Of a stretch of 64,000 nt of DNA, positions 26,570-34,652 are shown one piece after another. Within the stretch, counting starts at the first letter, position 1. Every line of letters begins with the position of its first letter. The stretch lies in contig NZ_CP103834.1 of the NCBI RefSeq assembly GCF_029774175.1, forward strand, positions 1,787,501 through 1,851,500, given 5' to 3'. The translations under genes were made by a program, and so were the position numbers. This DNA is from Actinobacillus genomosp. 1. Its GTDB lineage: Bacteria; Pseudomonadota; Gammaproteobacteria; Enterobacterales; Pasteurellaceae. Below the pieces are notes generated by a model. That model had not been told where the DNA came from. It ran no database searches and worked only from the letters and a program-made list of their open reading frames with translations.

Positions 26570-28027
26570 TTAAAGCATTGCTTTTAACGCTTCGGTGAAC
26601 TGTTGATAACGCTGATATTTTTGTTGGTAAGCGGCGAAATTTGCCGGATTCGGTTGCACTTTTAACATTTCCGCTTTTAATGCCTGCACTTGTGAAATCT
26701 CTGCGCCGGTGCCTTGCATCGCCATTAATGCTGCGCCTAAACAGCCTGCTTCTTCCACCTGCGGAATTTCCAATTGCATACCGGTTAAATCGGCGAGCAT
26801 TTGCAGCCAAATCGGTGATTTAGTCGGTCCGCCGGTCACACGTAATACGTTTGCATTCGGGAAACGTTGCTTCATACGGTTGAGATGGTGCATAAGACTA
26901 AACAGCACGCCTTCATAAATTGCCTGCAATAAATGCGCTTGGCTGTGGTGTGCTTGCAAGCCGTAGAAGCCGGCTTGCATACCTAAGCCGGCATTCGATC
27001 CGTATAAAAACGGTACAAATAACACGGAACTGGCTGCCGGCGGTAAGCTCGCCACTTGTTGGTTAATTTCCGCATAATCCAATTTCCATTGCTTCACGAA
27101 CCATTCCAAATTGCCGGCGGAAGTCGGGCTGGCCTCGTGGACAATAAATTTGCCTTCGTCCGCATAGCGACCATAGACAAACGGCAAGGTTTGAGTCGGG
27201 TCGAGATTATCGGTAACGCCGCTGACAACCGACCACGTGCCTAATACCGCATTCAGTTTGCTTTCGTCATCTAAGTCGGCACAACGTGCGGTTGAAACCA
27301 CATCAAACAAACCGCCGACTACCGGCGTTCCCACCGCTAATCCGGTTAGTTTGGCTGCCGCTTCGGTAACATAGCCGGCAATTTGATTCGGCTTAATTAC
27401 AGGCGGTAGCTTTTCTAAAATATTTTGTAAACCGAGTAAATCGGCAAGCGTCTGGTCGTATTCGCCGGTTGCCATATTGTAGAGATTGCTTTCGGAAATA
27501 TTGGTTTCTTCGGCAAATAATTCGCCGGTTAGACAGAATCGTAAATAGTCGTGCGACATCAGCACTGAGCCGATTTGCGCATAACGTTCCGGCTCGTTGT
27601 CTTGTACCCAACGCAAAATCGAAACAGGGTGTCCGGTCCATAATGTTTGGCGGGTAATCGGATAAAGTTTTTCCGGAATACCGTCCGCCTGCCACTGTTT
27701 CACAATTGCAAGAGAACGTTGATCGGAAGACAGAATCGCTCTGCCAAGCGGTTGGTTTTGCTGATCAAGTAAAAATGCGCCTTTACCTTGTGCCGAAATG
27801 CCCACCCCTTTGATAGCGGTCGGATTTACTCCGCTTTTTGCAATGGTTTGACGTACTACCTCGGCACATACCTGCCAGAGTTGCTGCATATCTCGCTCGG
27901 CATAGCCCGCCTGTTCGCTGATAACCGCCACATTCTCACGATGAATACCGTGTAACTCACCGGTTTGATCAAAAAGTGCGGCTTTGACAAAAGTACCGCC
28001 ACAGTCTATGCCTAGGTAGTAATTCAT
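26570..28027 (-). CDS. lyxK: L-xylulose kinase-type FGGY carbohydrate kinase
   Basis: A 485-residue FGGY-family sugar kinase. The N-terminal phosphate loop is YLGIDCGGTFVKAALFD, the substrate domain includes GVGISAQGKGAFLLD, and the C-terminal FGGY domain has RVTGGPTKSPIWLQMLADLTG and EEAGCLGAALMA. The closest known role is LyxK/SgbK, phosphorylating L-xylulose or 3-keto-L-gulonate, as expected from the yiaKLMNO genes upstream. The start at 28027 follows GGAGCAAAAA; an ATG 12 nt upstream lacks a good ribosome site. It is the last gene of the operon. Confidence 0.88.
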   Translation of the reverse strand: MNYYLGIDCGGTFVKAALFDQTGELHGIHRENVAVISEQAGYAERDMQQLWQVCAEVVRQTIAKSGVNPTAIKGVGISAQGKGAFLLDQQNQPLGRAILSSDQRSLAIVKQWQADGIPEKLYPITRQTLWTGHPVSILRWVQDNEPERYAQIGSVLMSHDYLRFCLTGELFAEETNISESNLYNMATGEYDQTLADLLGLQNILEKLPPVIKPNQIAGYVTEAAAKLTGLAVGTPVVGGLFDVVSTARCADLDDESKLNAVLGTWSVVSGVTDNLDPTQTLPFVYGRYADEGKFIVHEASPTSAGNLEWFVKQWKLDYAEINQQVASLPPAASSVLFVPFLYGSNAGLGMQAGFYGLQAHHSQAHLLQAIYEGVLFSLMHHLNRMKQRFPNANVLRVTGGPTKSPIWLQMLADLTGMQLEIPQVEEAGCLGAALMAMQGTGAEISQVQALKAEMLKVQPNPANFAAYQQKYQRYQQFTEALKAML

Positions 28028-28096
28028 TTTTTGCTCCAATTATTCGAGAGGTGAAAGAGAGCCTCCCATGATTGCTATGTTTTTTTATCCTAATTG

Positions 28097-28146
28097 TTAC
28101 AAGCGGTCATTTTTGCGAAAAATTTTGCAAATCAGACCGCTTGTAA
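28097..28146. repeat. Inverted uptake-signal pair between dctP copy 1 and lyxK
   Basis: TTACAAGCGGTC (28097-28108) and GACCGCTTGTAA (28135-28146) are perfect 12-bp inverted arms with a 26-nt centre. It lies 4 nt after the stop of the upstream binding-protein gene. Without a clear T run it may protect the transcript 3' end or partly terminate. Confidence 0.7.
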
Positions 28147-28150
28147 TAGC

Positions 28151-29137
28151 TTATTTCGCTAACGCATCAATTTGTTTGATAAGACTGTCGCCATTTTTTT
28201 CAATAAAGGCTTTGCGAGTTTCACCTTCAACCGCCGCTTTAAACGGTGCAGTATCTAATGTTTCGACAAATTCTACGCCGGCTTTTTTCATTTTCTCGAT
28301 AATGCCTTGTTCATTATCTAAATTGAGTTGGCGTTGATATTTGCCCGCTTCAAGTGCAGCTTCACTAAGTACTTTTTGTTGTTCTGCTGGTAGCGCATCG
28401 AATTTGGCTTTGTTCATCACCACAATCAACGGGGTGTAGCCGTGATTGGTCGGACTGAAATATTTTTGCACTTCATACAGTTTTGCCGACCATACAATGC
28501 CGATAGGGTGTTCTTGTGCATCCACCGCTTTGGTTTCTAATGCGGTATAAAGCTCGGAAAGCGGCATTGGTACCGGATTTGCGCCTAAAATCGAGAACGC
28601 TTTGATATACATCGGGTTTTGGTTGGTGCGTACTTTCAAACCTTTGATATCTTCCGGTTTGATTACCGGATGTTTGGAGTTGGTAAAGCCACGGAAGCCC
28701 ACTTCCCAGAACGCTAAACCTTTTAAGCCGTGTGCTTCGAGTTTCGCCAACAGTGTTTGTCCGATTTCGCCGTCTAACACTTGGTAAGCGTGGCTACGAT
28801 CTTTAAAAATAAACGGAATATCAATCACGTTTAATTCAGAGGCAAGCCCTGTGAAGTTTGATGAGCTGGACATCGCTAAATCAATGGTGCCGCCGCGTAC
28901 ACTGCTAATTGCCGTTTGTGCATTACCGAGCGTGCTGTCGGGGAACAAGCTCAGTTTTAATCCTTTATTGGATTTTTGTTGTAATAACTCGTTAAATTTT
29001 TTGGCGGCAATATGTTGGCTGTCGGAACGTGGCGCTTCATAACCGAAACGGAAAGTGGTCTCCGCCGCCTGAACGCCGCTAAATAAAGAGAAACTCGCAA
29101 CCAATGTCGCAAGTGCTTTAAGATTAAAACATTTCAT
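28151..29137 (-). CDS. TRAP transporter solute-binding protein (DctP/YiaO type), copy 1
   Basis: A 328-residue periplasmic binding protein with a Sec signal peptide (MKCFNLKALATLVASFSLFSGVQA, cut before AETTF). DctP-family features are RFGYEAPRSDSQH, FPDSTLGNAQ, RGGTIDLAMSSS, the ligand-carboxylate arginine region GLKVRTNQNPMYIKAF, and DAQEHPIG. It delivers an acidic sugar, probably 2,3-diketo-L-gulonate by analogy with YiaO, to the permease encoded upstream. The start at 29137 follows GGAG. It is clearly paralogous to the next gene. Confidence 0.92.
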   Translation of the reverse strand: MKCFNLKALATLVASFSLFSGVQAAETTFRFGYEAPRSDSQHIAAKKFNELLQQKSNKGLKLSLFPDSTLGNAQTAISSVRGGTIDLAMSSSSNFTGLASELNVIDIPFIFKDRSHAYQVLDGEIGQTLLAKLEAHGLKGLAFWEVGFRGFTNSKHPVIKPEDIKGLKVRTNQNPMYIKAFSILGANPVPMPLSELYTALETKAVDAQEHPIGIVWSAKLYEVQKYFSPTNHGYTPLIVVMNKAKFDALPAEQQKVLSEAALEAGKYQRQLNLDNEQGIIEKMKKAGVEFVETLDTAPFKAAVEGETRKAFIEKNGDSLIKQIDALAK

Positions 29138-29177
29138 AACGTTCTCCAAAAAGGTACTAAGCAGTTTCCTATACACC

Positions 29178-29196
29178 CTCTCCCTTTGAGGGAGAG
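29178..29196. repeat. CTCTCCC/GGGAGAG palindrome (1 of 4 clear copies)
   Basis: CTCTCCCT and AGGGAGAG form an 8-bp stem around TTG. It lies in the gap between the two binding-protein genes. Similar palindromes occur at 30280, 30429 and 32773. Confidence 0.7.
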
Positions 29197-29200
29197 AAGA

Positions 29201-29246
29201 ACAAGCGGTCTGATTTACAAAAAATTTTGCAAATCAAACCGCTTGT
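29201..29246. repeat. Inverted uptake-signal pair between the two binding-protein genes
   Basis: ACAAGCGGTCTGATTT (29201-29216) and AAATCAAACCGCTTGT (29231-29246) pair at 15 of 16 positions. The stem starts 6 nt after the stop of copy 2. It closely resembles the hairpin after copy 1 at 28097-28146, so it was probably duplicated with the gene. Confidence 0.75.
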
Positions 29247-29252
29247 CATGGC

Positions 29253-30239
29253 TTATTTAGCTAGGGCATCTACTTTTTCGACTAATTCTTTGCCGTGTTT
29301 TTCGATAAAGTCTTTACGAACTTCCGCTTCAATTGCCGCTTTAAACGGTGCGTTATCTACTTGTTCGATCACTTCTACACCGGCTTTGCGAAGTTTTTCG
29401 ATAATGTCTTTTTCGTTTTTCACGTTGAGATCACGCTGGAATTGACCCGCTTCTTTTGCTGCGTCTAACACCGCTTTTTGCAATTCCGGTGTTAAGCCGT
29501 CAAATTTAGCTTTGTTCATCACGACGATTAATGGTGTGTAGCCGTGGTTGGTTAAGCTTAAATGTTTTTGCACTTCATATAATTTTGCCGACCAGAAAAT
29601 ACCGATTGGATGTTCTTGTGCATCCACCGCACGGGTTTCAAGTGCGGTATAAAGTTCGGAAAGCGGCATCGGTACCGGGTTGCCGCCCAATAAGCTGAAT
29701 GCTTTAATGTACATTGGGTTTTGGTTGGTACGGACTTTTAAGCCTTTAATATCTTCCGGTTTATTGACGGCATGTTTTGAGTTAGAGAAGGCACGGAAGC
29801 CGACATCCCAGAACGCCAAGCCTTTTAAGCCTTGTTTTTCAAGGTCTTGTAATAAACCTTGACCGATTTCCCCGTCTAACACTTTGTAAACGTGTTCACG
29901 ATCTTTAAAGATAAACGGGATATCAATCACGTTTAATTTCGGTTCTAAACCGGTGAAGTTCGGTGAACCTGACATTTCAATATCAATCGTACCGCCACGC
30001 ACACCGCTGATCATGGTTTGAGCATTACCTAATGTGCTGTCCGGGAACAATTTAAGTTTAATTTCCCCTTTGGTTTTGTCTTTTAATAATTCATCAAATT
30101 TTTTCGCCGCAACGTGTTGGCTGTCGGAACGTGGCGCTTCATAACCAAAACGAAGCGAGATTTCCGCATTTGCTACACCTGAAAATGCCACTGCGCTGGC
30201 AACGAAAGCTGATAAAGTTTTTAGATTAAAAAATTTCAT
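29253..30239 (-). CDS. yiaO: TRAP transporter solute-binding protein (DctP/YiaO type), copy 2
   Basis: A 328-residue periplasmic binding protein with signal peptide MKFFNLKTLSAFVASAVAFSGVANA. It shares long blocks with copy 1 (RFGYEAPRSDSQH, LFPDSTLGNAQ, GLKVRTNQNPMYIKAFS, PVPMPLSELYTALET, DAQEHPIGI, NHGYTPLIVVMNKAKFD). Differences are spread through the protein, notably near the first ligand loop. It is nearer to the permease genes, so it is the likelier direct counterpart of YiaO. The start follows a GGAG-type site (GAGACCCC on the plus strand). Confidence 0.93.
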   Translation of the reverse strand: MKFFNLKTLSAFVASAVAFSGVANAEISLRFGYEAPRSDSQHVAAKKFDELLKDKTKGEIKLKLFPDSTLGNAQTMISGVRGGTIDIEMSGSPNFTGLEPKLNVIDIPFIFKDREHVYKVLDGEIGQGLLQDLEKQGLKGLAFWDVGFRAFSNSKHAVNKPEDIKGLKVRTNQNPMYIKAFSLLGGNPVPMPLSELYTALETRAVDAQEHPIGIFWSAKLYEVQKHLSLTNHGYTPLIVVMNKAKFDGLTPELQKAVLDAAKEAGQFQRDLNVKNEKDIIEKLRKAGVEVIEQVDNAPFKAAIEAEVRKDFIEKHGKELVEKVDALAK

Positions 30240-30279
30240 AGGGGTCTCCTAAGTAGGTTGGGAATTTGTTGCTTTATTA

Positions 30280-30302
30280 CCCTCTCCCCTTGTGGGAGAG
30301 GG
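30280..30302. repeat. CTCTCCC/GGGAGAG palindrome (copy 2)
   Basis: CCCTCTCCC (30280-30288) and GGGAGAGGG (30294-30302) form a 9-bp stem with a CTTGT loop, in the 222-nt gap between yiaN and dctP copy 2. A partial GGGAGAGGGG arm is at 30333-30342. Confidence 0.7.
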
Positions 30303-30428
30303 ACAGAAAAATAGCGTATAGCGATTTTTTCAGGGAGAGGGGAAAACGATATTCAATGCAAACATTTATGAAAAATTACCGCTTATATTCCCTCTCTCTG
30401 CCAGTTCGCTGAACGCTTCACTGGCTGT

Positions 30429-30452
30429 CTCTCTCCCGTAAACGGGAGAGAG
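30429..30452. repeat. CTCTCCC/GGGAGAG palindrome just after yiaN (copy 3)
   Basis: CTCTCTCCCGT (30429-30439) and ACGGGAGAGAG (30442-30452) form an 11-bp stem with almost no loop. It lies 9 nt after the yiaN stop on the minus strand. Such a hairpin could lower read-through or stabilise the upstream permease message relative to the binding-protein genes. Confidence 0.7.
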
Positions 30453-30461
30453 TAATGTTTG

Positions 30462-31739
30462 TTACTGCATCCAGCTTAACGGTACTAAAATTAAATCCGG
30501 TACGAATACGAAGAGCAGTAATAAACCAATCATCATAAATAGGTACGGCATAATGCCTTTTGCCGCTTGGTCAAACGGTAGTTTTGACACGCCGGTAATC
30601 ACGTTTAATACATTACCGACCGGTGGAGTAATTAAGCCGATTGAGGTGTTAAGAATAAATAACACACCGAAGTAAACTGGGTCGATTCCCGCTTCTTCAA
30701 TTAACGGCATTAACACCGGGGTTAAGATTAAAACGGTTGGGGTTAAGTCCATCACCATACCGATCACGAATACCGCTAACATCACCACTAATAATAACGT
30801 TGTCGGGCTTTCGATTAACGGCTCAAGCAATTCGGTTAACATAGTCGGTAATTCCGCCACGGTAATTAACCAGCCGGTTACGTTTGCCGCTGCGACTAAG
30901 AACATTACCACTGCAGTGGTTTTGGCCGCCGCTAAAATCACTTTGTAGAGGTCTTTGAATTTCAACTCACGATAAACGAACAGTGAAACTATTAATGCAT
31001 AGAAAGTTGCTACTGCACCGGCTTCGGTTGGGGTGAACATACCTGAACGGAAACCTCCGATAATAATTACCGGCAACATTAATGCCCAAATACTGTTTTT
31101 AAACGAAATACAAAGTTCTTGTTTGGTCGCTTTTGAGAAGGTCATTAAATCAAGGCGTTTGGCTTGCCACCACCAGAGTGCGGCTAAACAGATACCCATC
31201 ATAATGCCGGGGAAAATCCCCGCTAAGAATAATTTAGTGATAGATACGCCACTTGCTACCCCAAATACGATAAACGGAATGCTTGGCGGAATAATCGGTG
31301 CGATAATACCTGCGGTACCGATTAAACCGGCTGAGCGGTCAATCGGGTAGCCGGTGGTTTTCATCATCGGTAATAACATCGCTGCTACCGCTGCAGTATC
31401 TGCGACCGCCGAACCGGAAAGGCTCGCCATAATCATTGCGGCAAGAATTGCCACAAAGCCTAAGCCGCCGCGTTTATGACCGACTAATTTCATCGGTAAG
31501 TCGATAATACGTTTGGAAAGTCCGCCCTCATTCATAATTTCACCGGCGAGAATAAAGAACGGAATCGCCATTAACGAGAAGCTGTCTGCACCGCTAACAA
31601 GTTGTTGAGCAAGAATTTGCGCATCAAATAAATCTAAGTGAAGCATTAACGCCACACCGCAAATTAATAATGCAAAGGCAACCGGCACACCTAAAATAAT
31701 TGCGCCAAGTAATACGGCAAGGAAAATTACGACTGTCAT
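30462..31739 (-). CDS. yiaN: TRAP transporter large permease (DctM type)
   Basis: A 425-residue DctM-family membrane protein with about 12 helices, the ion-coupled translocation subunit of the TRAP transporter. Typical segments are VPVAFALLICG, FSLMAIPFFILAGEIMNEGGLSKRI, ASLSGSAVADTAAVAAMLLPMM, GIIAPIIPPSIPF and NTSIGLITPPVGNVLNV. It overlaps yiaM by 4 nt. Substrate by context is 2,3-diketo-L-gulonate or a related keto-sugar acid. Confidence 0.95.
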   Translation of the reverse strand: MTVVIFLAVLLGAIILGVPVAFALLICGVALMLHLDLFDAQILAQQLVSGADSFSLMAIPFFILAGEIMNEGGLSKRIIDLPMKLVGHKRGGLGFVAILAAMIMASLSGSAVADTAAVAAMLLPMMKTTGYPIDRSAGLIGTAGIIAPIIPPSIPFIVFGVASGVSITKLFLAGIFPGIMMGICLAALWWWQAKRLDLMTFSKATKQELCISFKNSIWALMLPVIIIGGFRSGMFTPTEAGAVATFYALIVSLFVYRELKFKDLYKVILAAAKTTAVVMFLVAAANVTGWLITVAELPTMLTELLEPLIESPTTLLLVVMLAVFVIGMVMDLTPTVLILTPVLMPLIEEAGIDPVYFGVLFILNTSIGLITPPVGNVLNVITGVSKLPFDQAAKGIMPYLFMMIGLLLLFVFVPDLILVPLSWMQ

Positions 31740-32218
31740 TGCACTTCTCCCTTAACTAAAGCGGTCAAATTTGTCACCATTCTTGCAATAATCAAAATAC
31801 CGATTAACACACCGGCAACCACGCTGGCGAGGAAGGTAATCCCTTGCGGTAAACCTGAAATCGGGGCGAGGTTGTTGAGGTTGAGTTGGAATTGAATCCA
31901 GCTGCCGTCCACGATGAGATAACAGCAGAATAACATCGCCGCATCGGTAAATAGTTTTAAAACGTTACGACCGATTGGCGAGAGTTTCTCAGTGAGTACG
32001 GTGACGCTAACGTGTTGGTTCTCGCTAAATGCCAATACCGCACCTAAAAAGGCGAGCCAAACGAACATATAGCGAGAAACTTCTTCGGTCACATTGATAC
32101 TGCTGTTAAAGCCGTAACGCAGCACTACATTGAGAAAAACCAAAATTGACATTGCCGATAAAATAATCACGGCAAAGGCTTCAATTGCTTTTCCAACAAA
32201 TTGAGCGATGGGTTTCAT
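31736..32218 (-). CDS. yiaM: TRAP transporter small permease (DctQ type)
   Basis: A 160-residue membrane protein with four hydrophobic segments, the DctQ subunit that pairs with YiaN. The N-terminal helix VIILSAMSILVFLNVVLRYGF and the segment EEVSRYMFVWLAFLGAVLAFSENQHVSV are typical. Its stop overlaps the start of yiaN. Confidence 0.93.
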   Translation of the reverse strand: MKPIAQFVGKAIEAFAVIILSAMSILVFLNVVLRYGFNSSINVTEEVSRYMFVWLAFLGAVLAFSENQHVSVTVLTEKLSPIGRNVLKLFTDAAMLFCCYLIVDGSWIQFQLNLNNLAPISGLPQGITFLASVVAGVLIGILIIARMVTNLTALVKGEVQ

Positions 32219-32258
32219 CTTTTGCTCCTTGATTTGATCCTAAGGCTTACGCCCTTGG

Positions 32259-32720
32259 CTAGATTTCTGTCATTGCAATCTTAACGACCACTTTCCTAAT
32301 CGTTTCAGTGCCATTAAAAATCGCTGTTCTATGGCAATCTTCCGGGAAAAACACGGCAAAATTACCGGTTTCACAGGTAAAAATTTGCTCATTTTCGACC
32401 GCTTGATAATACTGAATATCTCGTTCCGGCAGATAAGCGGTGTGAATCGGGTTATTACCGCTATCTACCGCAAAAGCCATTTTCTCTTTACCCTTATGCA
32501 GATATTGCACATCTAAGTAATTACGGTGAACTTCGGGTTGGAATGCTGAAATGTCTTTGGTTTCCAAATCCAATACTTGGACGTAAATATCTCTACCTTT
32601 CAGTTCGTAAACACCCGTCTCCATCGCATCAAAGTCGGTGTTTTTTAAATAACGCAATGCGTATTGGATCGCTTCCGGATATTGCTTTGGGTTGTAGTTT
32701 GAAATGTGTCCGAAAAACAT
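32259..32720 (-). CDS. yiaL: YhcH/YjgK/YiaL family protein
   Basis: A 153-residue cupin-like protein of the YhcH/YiaL (DUF386) family. The EVHRNYLDVQYLHKG region and the C-terminal FFPEDCHRTAIF and VVKIA stretches match. Members sit in sugar-acid and sialic acid operons and may be sugar anomerases or isomerases, but the reaction in the yia pathway is not established. It lies 40 nt upstream of yiaM and 80 nt after yiaK. Confidence 0.9.
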   Translation of the reverse strand: MFFGHISNYNPKQYPEAIQYALRYLKNTDFDAMETGVYELKGRDIYVQVLDLETKDISAFQPEVHRNYLDVQYLHKGKEKMAFAVDSGNNPIHTAYLPERDIQYYQAVENEQIFTCETGNFAVFFPEDCHRTAIFNGTETIRKVVVKIAMTEI

Positions 32721-32772
32721 CGTTTGTTCCTCGTAAAATGTTTAAAGAATTTGACCGCTTGTATTAGTTCCT

Positions 32773-32791
32773 CTCTCCCGCAAGGGGAGAG
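32773..32791. repeat. CTCTCCC/GGGAGAG palindrome between yiaK and yiaL (copy 4)
   Basis: CTCTCCC (32773-32779) and GGGAGAG (32785-32791) form a 7-bp stem with a GCAAG loop in the 80-nt yiaK-yiaL gap. The same gap has an uptake-signal core on its left (GACCGCTTG, 32754-32762). Confidence 0.6.
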
Positions 32792-32800
32792 TTATGTCAT

Positions 32801-33799
32801 TTACAACGATTTCAATTTCGCCCATACGGTTTCATCAACCGGAATACCGTTTGCGATGTTATCGGCAAGAATGGTGGTGAACTCGTGTCCCGGTAAGCGT
32901 ACCGGCACATTCGGATCCGCCGGTTCAGCGGTTTTTACATAATCCATAATGCGGTTAAGTTTTTCGTCTTTGGTTTTGCCATCGATTAAACGATCCACTT
33001 CAATCGCAATAAACACTTGTGAAACGCAGTATTCATCATCTTTATCTTCGGTTACTGAACAGGTGGATTCACCGTTAGAAAGTAGAGTAGCGATCATATC
33101 CAACACGATTGATAAGCCCGAACCTTTCCAGAATCCCATCGGCATTAAGCGGCGGTTTTTCTCAACGGTTGCCGGATCACGAGTTGGGTTGCCGTCATCA
33201 TCGAAACCGGCATCGACAAAGGTTTGGCGACCTTGTAAGCGGTGAACTTCTAACATTCCGTAGGAATACATTGAGCAAGACATATCCACCATTGTGATTG
33301 GCGTGGTCGGTACGGCAACAATTAATGGGTTAGTACCGACACGGCATTCTTTTGCCCCCCAAGGCGGCATTACCGCTAACGCATTGGTCCAGCAGATACC
33401 GATATAGCCTTTTTCCGCTGCTTGCCAGCCGTAAGAACCGCCGCGCATCCAGTGGTTCGCATTACGCAACGCTACCACACCGATACCGTTTTGCGAAGCG
33501 AGTTCCATCGCTCTGTCCATCATTTTTTTCGCAGTTAAGTTACCGATAGCTTGATGAGCGTCCCATTGCTCAATTGCTCCTAATGAGAGTACCTTAGTCG
33601 GCACCGCTTCCGGTACGATATCGCCGTTTTCCAATTGTTGAATAAAACGTGGGAAACGGTTTACCCCGTGCGAATATGCACCCGCTTGGGTAGTATCGGC
33701 GAATACCGTTGCACATTCTTCTGCGATTTCTTCACGTACGTTACGTGCTAATAAAACACGTTTAAATTCGGCTTTTAAATCTTGATAAGAAACTCTCAT
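32801..33799 (-). CDS. yiaK: 2,3-diketo-L-gulonate reductase
   Basis: A 332-residue NADH-dependent oxidoreductase of the malate/L-lactate dehydrogenase type 2 family, YiaK/DlgD. It reduces 2,3-diketo-L-gulonate to 3-keto-L-gulonate. The catalytic His44 lies in GAYSHGVNRFPRF, and the ALRNANHWMRGGSYGWQAA, GTNPLIVAVPT and DMSCSMYSYGMLEV stretches are typical. It is the first gene of the operon yiaK-yiaL-yiaM-yiaN-dctP-dctP-lyxK. The downstream sgbH/sgbU/sgbE-type enzymes and a yiaJ-type regulator are not in this window. Confidence 0.95.
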   Translation of the reverse strand: MRVSYQDLKAEFKRVLLARNVREEIAEECATVFADTTQAGAYSHGVNRFPRFIQQLENGDIVPEAVPTKVLSLGAIEQWDAHQAIGNLTAKKMMDRAMELASQNGIGVVALRNANHWMRGGSYGWQAAEKGYIGICWTNALAVMPPWGAKECRVGTNPLIVAVPTTPITMVDMSCSMYSYGMLEVHRLQGRQTFVDAGFDDDGNPTRDPATVEKNRRLMPMGFWKGSGLSIVLDMIATLLSNGESTCSVTEDKDDEYCVSQVFIAIEVDRLIDGKTKDEKLNRIMDYVKTAEPADPNVPVRLPGHEFTTILADNIANGIPVDETVWAKLKSL

Positions 33800-33935
33800 T
33801 GGACACCTCTAATTTATGTCGTTTCAAATAGTAAAATGGTGTTTCATAAGTTACGCTTCGCCACTAAGGAAGTCAATTAAATGAGAAAAATAAAAGTTCT
33901 TTATAATCAAGCAGTTATAAAATTTTTTGTCAATT

Positions 33936-33951
33936 TGTGACAGAGATCTCA
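33936..33951. promoter_or_regulatory. Candidate CRP site, yiaK / ydeN-like divergent region
   Basis: TGTGA, six bases, then TCTCA matches the CRP consensus TGTGA-N6-TCACA at 9 of 10 core positions, with A/T-rich flanks (AATT and CTTT). It lies 137 nt before yiaK and 78 nt before the divergent hydrolase gene. cAMP-CRP control of this sugar-acid operon would be expected. The remaining 229-nt gap shows no further clear element. Confidence 0.45.
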
Positions 33952-34028
33952 CTTTCCAAAGTCAATTTTTTGGGCTAAATTAAGTACAAAGCAAACGTTT
34001 TCGCAATGACAAGTAAAAAGGATAAATA

Positions 34029-34571
34029 ATGAAAAAAGTATATGTAACTCATGGTTATACGGCGAATCCGAGCCGAAATTGGTTTCCGTGGTTAAAACAA
34101 GCATTGGAAAAATTGGGGGTTGAGTGTGAGTGTTTGGCAATGCCGGATGCCAATAACCCGAATCCGCAAGCGTGGTTGGAGCATCATAAAAATACACTTA
34201 AATTAAATGAAGAGACGGTGTTGATCGGGCATAGTTTGGGTTGTATTGCGTTACTGAATTATCTGGCGGTAACGCAACAAAAAGTGAATGCCGCAATTTT
34301 TGTTTCCGGCTTTTATGAAAAATTACCAACTTTGCCGGAATTAGATAGCTTTGCAGATTTTTATGCAAATCAGACCGCTTGTTTACCGCAGCAGTCTTAC
34401 GTCATATCCGCATTAAATGATACGGTTGTACCCCATTCGTTCAGTGATCGGTTAGCACAATACCTACAAGCCGACTATATTCGTTTGGCAACGGGCGGAC
34501 ATTTTATTGATCGAGAAGGCATTACGGAAATGCCGGTATTACTAGCGTTAATCAAGCAAATCGTAAAATAG
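34029..34571 (+). CDS. YdeN/RBBP9-like alpha/beta hydrolase
   Basis: A 180-residue serine hydrolase of the RBBP9/YdeN family. The nucleophile elbow is GHSLG (VLIGHSLGCIALL), the acid is likely in ALNDTVVPHSFS, and the catalytic His is in GGHF near the end. The natural substrate is unknown. In A. pleuropneumoniae a gene called ydeN marks one side of the capsule locus, and this gene holds that position. An AAAGGA site precedes the ATG. Confidence 0.88.
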   Translation: MKKVYVTHGYTANPSRNWFPWLKQALEKLGVECECLAMPDANNPNPQAWLEHHKNTLKLNEETVLIGHSLGCIALLNYLAVTQQKVNAAIFVSGFYEKLPTLPELDSFADFYANQTACLPQQSYVISALNDTVVPHSFSDRLAQYLQADYIRLATGGHFIDREGITEMPVLLALIKQIVK

Positions 34572-34573
34572 TA

Positions 34574-34613
34574 AAAAAGAGCTGTCGATAACAACATACC
34601 GACAGCTCTTTTT
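34574..34613. terminator. Bidirectional terminator between ydeN-like and lipoprotein genes
   Basis: AAAAAGAGCTGTCG (34574-34587) and CGACAGCTCTTTTT (34600-34613) form a perfect 14-bp stem with a 12-nt loop, with A and T tracts suited to both directions. It lies between convergent genes. Confidence 0.92.
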
Positions 34614-34652
34614 GTACTTATCTGGAGAGCCCAACATCACAACAAGCGTGAA

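Noticed and set aside
28151..30239. Assembly duplication of the binding-protein gene
   Set aside because: The two copies differ at many scattered residues, in their signal peptides and in flanking repeats, so both are real genes.
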